Positions 54,343 to 56,378 of a DNA stretch of 56,378 nt are shown here, in pieces. The notes under the pieces were generated by a model that saw nothing but the letters and a program-made list of their open reading frames with translations, was not told the DNA's origin and did not search any database. This stretch comes from Gemmatimonas sp. (GTDB lineage Bacteria; Gemmatimonadota; Gemmatimonadetes; Longimicrobiales; Longimicrobiaceae), in the NCBI GenBank assembly GCA_009380025.1, contig WHSP01000013.1:1-56378 (forward strand), in the 5' to 3' direction. Numbering within the stretch: the first letter of the stretch is position 1; every line of letters begins with the position of its first letter. The translations under genes and the position numbers were made by a program.

Positions 54343-55743
54343 TTGGCGGAGAACAGCTTCGACATCGTGGTGGTGGGCGCGGGACCGGGGGGCTACGTCG
54401 CGGCGATCAAGGCCGCGCAACTCGGTTTCCAGACCGCCTGCGTGGAGGAGCAGTTCCTTGGCGGCGTCTGCCTGAACATCGGATGCATCCCAACCAAAGC
54501 GTTACTCGAGAGTGCCGCGATGATCAGCCGTCTCGGGCACGCGAAGGAGTTCGGCATCGACGTCGGTGAGGTCAAGACGGATCTCGCGCAAGCGGTGAAG
54601 CGGTCGCGCGAAGTCTCCGACCGCATGACCCGCGGGATTGCCTTCCTCTTCAAGAAATACAAGGTGACCCACATCGAGGGTCGTGGTCGCCTCGCCGGCA
54701 AGGGGAACCTCCAGGTGACGAACGGCGGCAAGAATCAGGAGGTGAAGGCGAAGCACATCATACTGGCGACGGGCTCGCGTCCGCGGGATCTGCCATTTCT
54801 GAAGGTAGACCATGATCGCGTTTGGGATTCAACGGACGCGCTCCTGGCCGAGACGCTGCCCAAGACCCTCGCCATCGTTGGCGCCGGGGCGATTGGCTGC
54901 GAGTTCGCCGACGTCTACGCGGCCTTCGGCACGAAAGTGACCATCATCGAGGCGCTCGACCGGATCCTGCCGCTGGAGGACAAGGATTGCTCGGCCGTCG
55001 TCGAGAAGAGCTTTAAGAAACGAGGTATGGACGTTTTCACCGGGGCTCGCCTGGAGAAGGCGGACATCGGGAGCAAGGGGGTGGCGATCAGCTTCAAGAC
55101 GTCGAAGGGCGAGGAAAAGGAGATGAAGGTCGACCGGGTTCTCTCGGCGATCGGACGCGCTCCGAACGTAGAGGACATCGGCCTCGAGGACGCGGGTGTC
55201 GAGCTGACCGACCAAGGCTTCATCGGGATTGATGCTCAGATGCGGACCAACGTTGAGGGTATCTACGCGATCGGGGACGTCGCCGGACCACCGCTGCTCG
55301 CGCACAAAGGCTCCCACGAGGGGATCGCCTGCGTCGAGGCGATCAAGGGAGACCGTCACGCCGGTGTCGACTACGAGAACATTCCGAACTGCACATATTG
55401 CCATCCGGAGGTCGCGTCGGTGGGCCTGACGGAGGAACAGGCGAAGGAGAAGGGTCTGGAGATCGAGGTGGGGATGTTCCCGTGGACGGCGAACGGCCGC
55501 GCGCTGACCGCCGGGGAGACCGAGGGTTTCGTGAAGATCGTGCGGGACAAGAAGTACTCCGAGGTGATCGGGGCGCATATCGTCGGGCCGCACGCGACCG
55601 AGTTGATCGCGGAGTTCGTCGTGGGCCGTCACCTCGAAACGACCGTCGAGGAGATGGATCGCGCGATGCACCCCCACCCGACGCTCTCGGAGGCAGTGGC
55701 GGAAGCCTCGCTCGCGGCGCTCGGCCACCCGCTCCATATCTAG
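54343..55743 (+). CDS. lpdA: Dihydrolipoyl dehydrogenase
   Basis: 466 residues from the TTG at 54343 (GAGGTGG upstream); the longer frame from 54139 reads through the inverted repeats. It reoxidises dihydrolipoamide in 2-oxoacid dehydrogenase or glycine-cleavage complexes using FAD and NAD+. Visible: FAD motif [20 protein letters not shown], redox pair [18 protein letters not shown] motif [20 protein letters not shown], second FAD contact [20 protein letters not shown] and active-site HPHPTLSEA. All catalytic residues are intact. No E1 or E2 gene is nearby. Confidence 0.96.
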   Translation: MAENSFDIVVVGAGPGGYVAAIKAAQLGFQTACVEEQFLGGVCLNIGCIPTKALLESAAMISRLGHAKEFGIDVGEVKTDLAQAVKRSREVSDRMTRGIAFLFKKYKVTHIEGRGRLAGKGNLQVTNGGKNQEVKAKHIILATGSRPRDLPFLKVDHDRVWDSTDALLAETLPKTLAIVGAGAIGCEFADVYAAFGTKVTIIEALDRILPLEDKDCSAVVEKSFKKRGMDVFTGARLEKADIGSKGVAISFKTSKGEEKEMKVDRVLSAIGRAPNVEDIGLEDAGVELTDQGFIGIDAQMRTNVEGIYAIGDVAGPPLLAHKGSHEGIACVEAIKGDRHAGVDYENIPNCTYCHPEVASVGLTEEQAKEKGLEIEVGMFPWTANGRALTAGETEGFVKIVRDKKYSEVIGAHIVGPHATELIAEFVVGRHLETTVEEMDRAMHPHPTLSEAVAEASLAALGHPLHI

Positions 55744-55747
55744 TCCT

Positions 55748-55860
55748 CACACTCGCGCCCGTCATCCTGCGAAGCGAAGGGGTGCAGGCCACGCGGGATC
55801 CCCCTGGGAGCGCGGGCGTCTCGCCCGCCCGGCACACGGCGTCCATGCGGGCCAGAGCAG
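55748..55860 (-). repeat. Dispersed repeat family 2, copy B (inverted)
   Basis: Reverse-oriented mate of 36740-36860. It contains GCGGGCG-TCT-CGCCCGC, a perfect 7-bp hairpin, with CGGCGTCCATGCGGGC and CATCCTGCGAAGCGAAGG beside it. It fills the gap between lpd and the amidase. Confidence 0.65.
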
Positions 55861-55904
55861 AGCGGTCCGACAATCCGTTCCACCCCATCCGGAGACCCAG
55901 CCCA

Positions 55905-56378
55905 GTGTCCTTCCCCGACTTCGACCAGTACGACGCCACCGGTCTCGCCGCGCTCGTGCGTTCGGGACAGGTCGAAGCCGCGGAGCTCCTGGAAGAAGCC
56001 ATCGCACGAACGGAGGCGGTCAACCCTTTGATCAACGCCGTCGTCACCCCGCTGTACGATCATGGACGCAGGGTGGTGGCCAGTGCGCTCGAAGGGCCTT
56101 TCGCCGGCGTCCCGTTTCTGTTGAAAGATCTGCTCCAGTCGCTCGCCGGGGTCCCCATGACATCCGGCAGCGGCGCCCTTCGAGGGTACGTTCCGGAGCG
56201 GGACAGCGACGTCGTCATGCGCTATAAGCGCGCGGGTCTTGTCGTGTACGGGAAGACGAACGTGCCGGAGTTCGGGCTGGTGGCGACGACGGAGCCGAAG
56301 GCCTTCGGGCCGACGTTGAACCCGTGGGATCCGACCCGCTCGGCTGGAGGTTCCAGTGGCGGCTCCGCGGCGGCGGTG
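55905..56378 (+). CDS. Amidase-signature enzyme, 5' part (cut by window end)
   Basis: 158 codons from a GTG (GGAG ten bases upstream) to the window edge. The catalytic Lys motif [20 protein letters not shown] and the Ser-cisSer region [16 protein letters not shown] are present, as in amidase-signature hydrolases such as GatA and aryl-amidases. FFDQY-like N-terminus [20 protein letters not shown] fits the family start. The full protein should be about 450-500 residues; its second catalytic Ser-containing block lies outside the window. Specificity cannot be told. Confidence 0.9.
   Translation, partial: MSFPDFDQYDATGLAALVRSGQVEAAELLEEAIARTEAVNPLINAVVTPLYDHGRRVVASALEGPFAGVPFLLKDLLQSLAGVPMTSGSGALRGYVPERDSDVVMRYKRAGLVVYGKTNVPEFGLVATTEPKAFGPTLNPWDPTRSAGGSSGGSAAAV

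Noticed and set aside
1-56378. CRISPR array
   Set aside because: No series of regularly spaced identical repeats was found; the repeats present are dispersed or occur in pairs.

Overview
The window is 56 kb of GC-rich bacterial chromosome, with frequent GTG/TTG starts, ATGA overlaps and short intergenic gaps. It contains one intact ADOP-type (MacB/FtsX) permease and the 3' remnants of two more, a UPF0182 membrane protein, a stand-alone SWIB protein, an S41 peptidase remnant and a three-part pntA1-pntA2-pntB operon. This mix fits Gemmatimonadota or a neighbouring environmental phylum. That placement is an inference: there is no rRNA or other marker gene in the window to prove it.

Positions 1-4.5 kb are accessory DNA. 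An imperfect direct repeat of about 137 bp (114-250 and 3513-3650) brackets a three-gene overlapping operon: a TIGR04255-like protein, a helix-turn-helix protein and an unrecognised protein. The same interval holds a broken hsdR start. The right repeat runs into a 3' half of tRNA-Asn, and a truncated tyrosine-recombinase C-terminus follows. This looks like a decayed integration hotspot in a tRNA gene. Between an inverted ADOP remnant (about 4.0 kb) and a second one (about 11.2 kb) lie a UPF0182 protein and a tight pair: a RecQ-type helicase fused to a phosphoribosyltransferase-like domain, followed by a DprA-like protein. These two cassettes are the best candidates for undescribed or little-described conflict or DNA-handling systems here.

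From 12 to 27 kb the content is mixed: a Tat-exported calcineurin-type phosphoesterase, an S41 protease fragment, a secreted protein of unknown role, a membrane histidine kinase, a CGNR-type regulator divergent from an EamA exporter, a Xre/RES toxin-antitoxin pair, a full ADOP permease, a zinc-ribbon membrane protein, a MarR regulator and a CDF metal exporter.

From 27 to 44 kb the genes are mostly metabolic. They are cytidine deaminase with thymidine phosphorylase (pyrimidine salvage), a fused HyuA/HyuB 5-oxoprolinase-type enzyme, a PAS histidine kinase coupled to a DUF1707/LiaF-like protein, the proton-translocating transhydrogenase operon, SWIB, a PLP desulfhydrase/deaminase coupled to a cupin, and a degenerate Nudix protein. 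Several very small membrane proteins and an ECF sigma factor complete this part.

From 45 kb to the end lie TreZ with a GH13 alpha-glucosidase, a quinone oxidoreductase, a HIRAN-domain protein, an ABC exporter, a secreted NHL beta-propeller, dihydrolipoyl dehydrogenase and the start of an amidase cut by the window edge. At least three families of short dispersed repeats sit in the intergenic spaces, one of them with a conserved perfect hairpin. No CRISPR array, intact transposase, rRNA or complete tRNA was seen.
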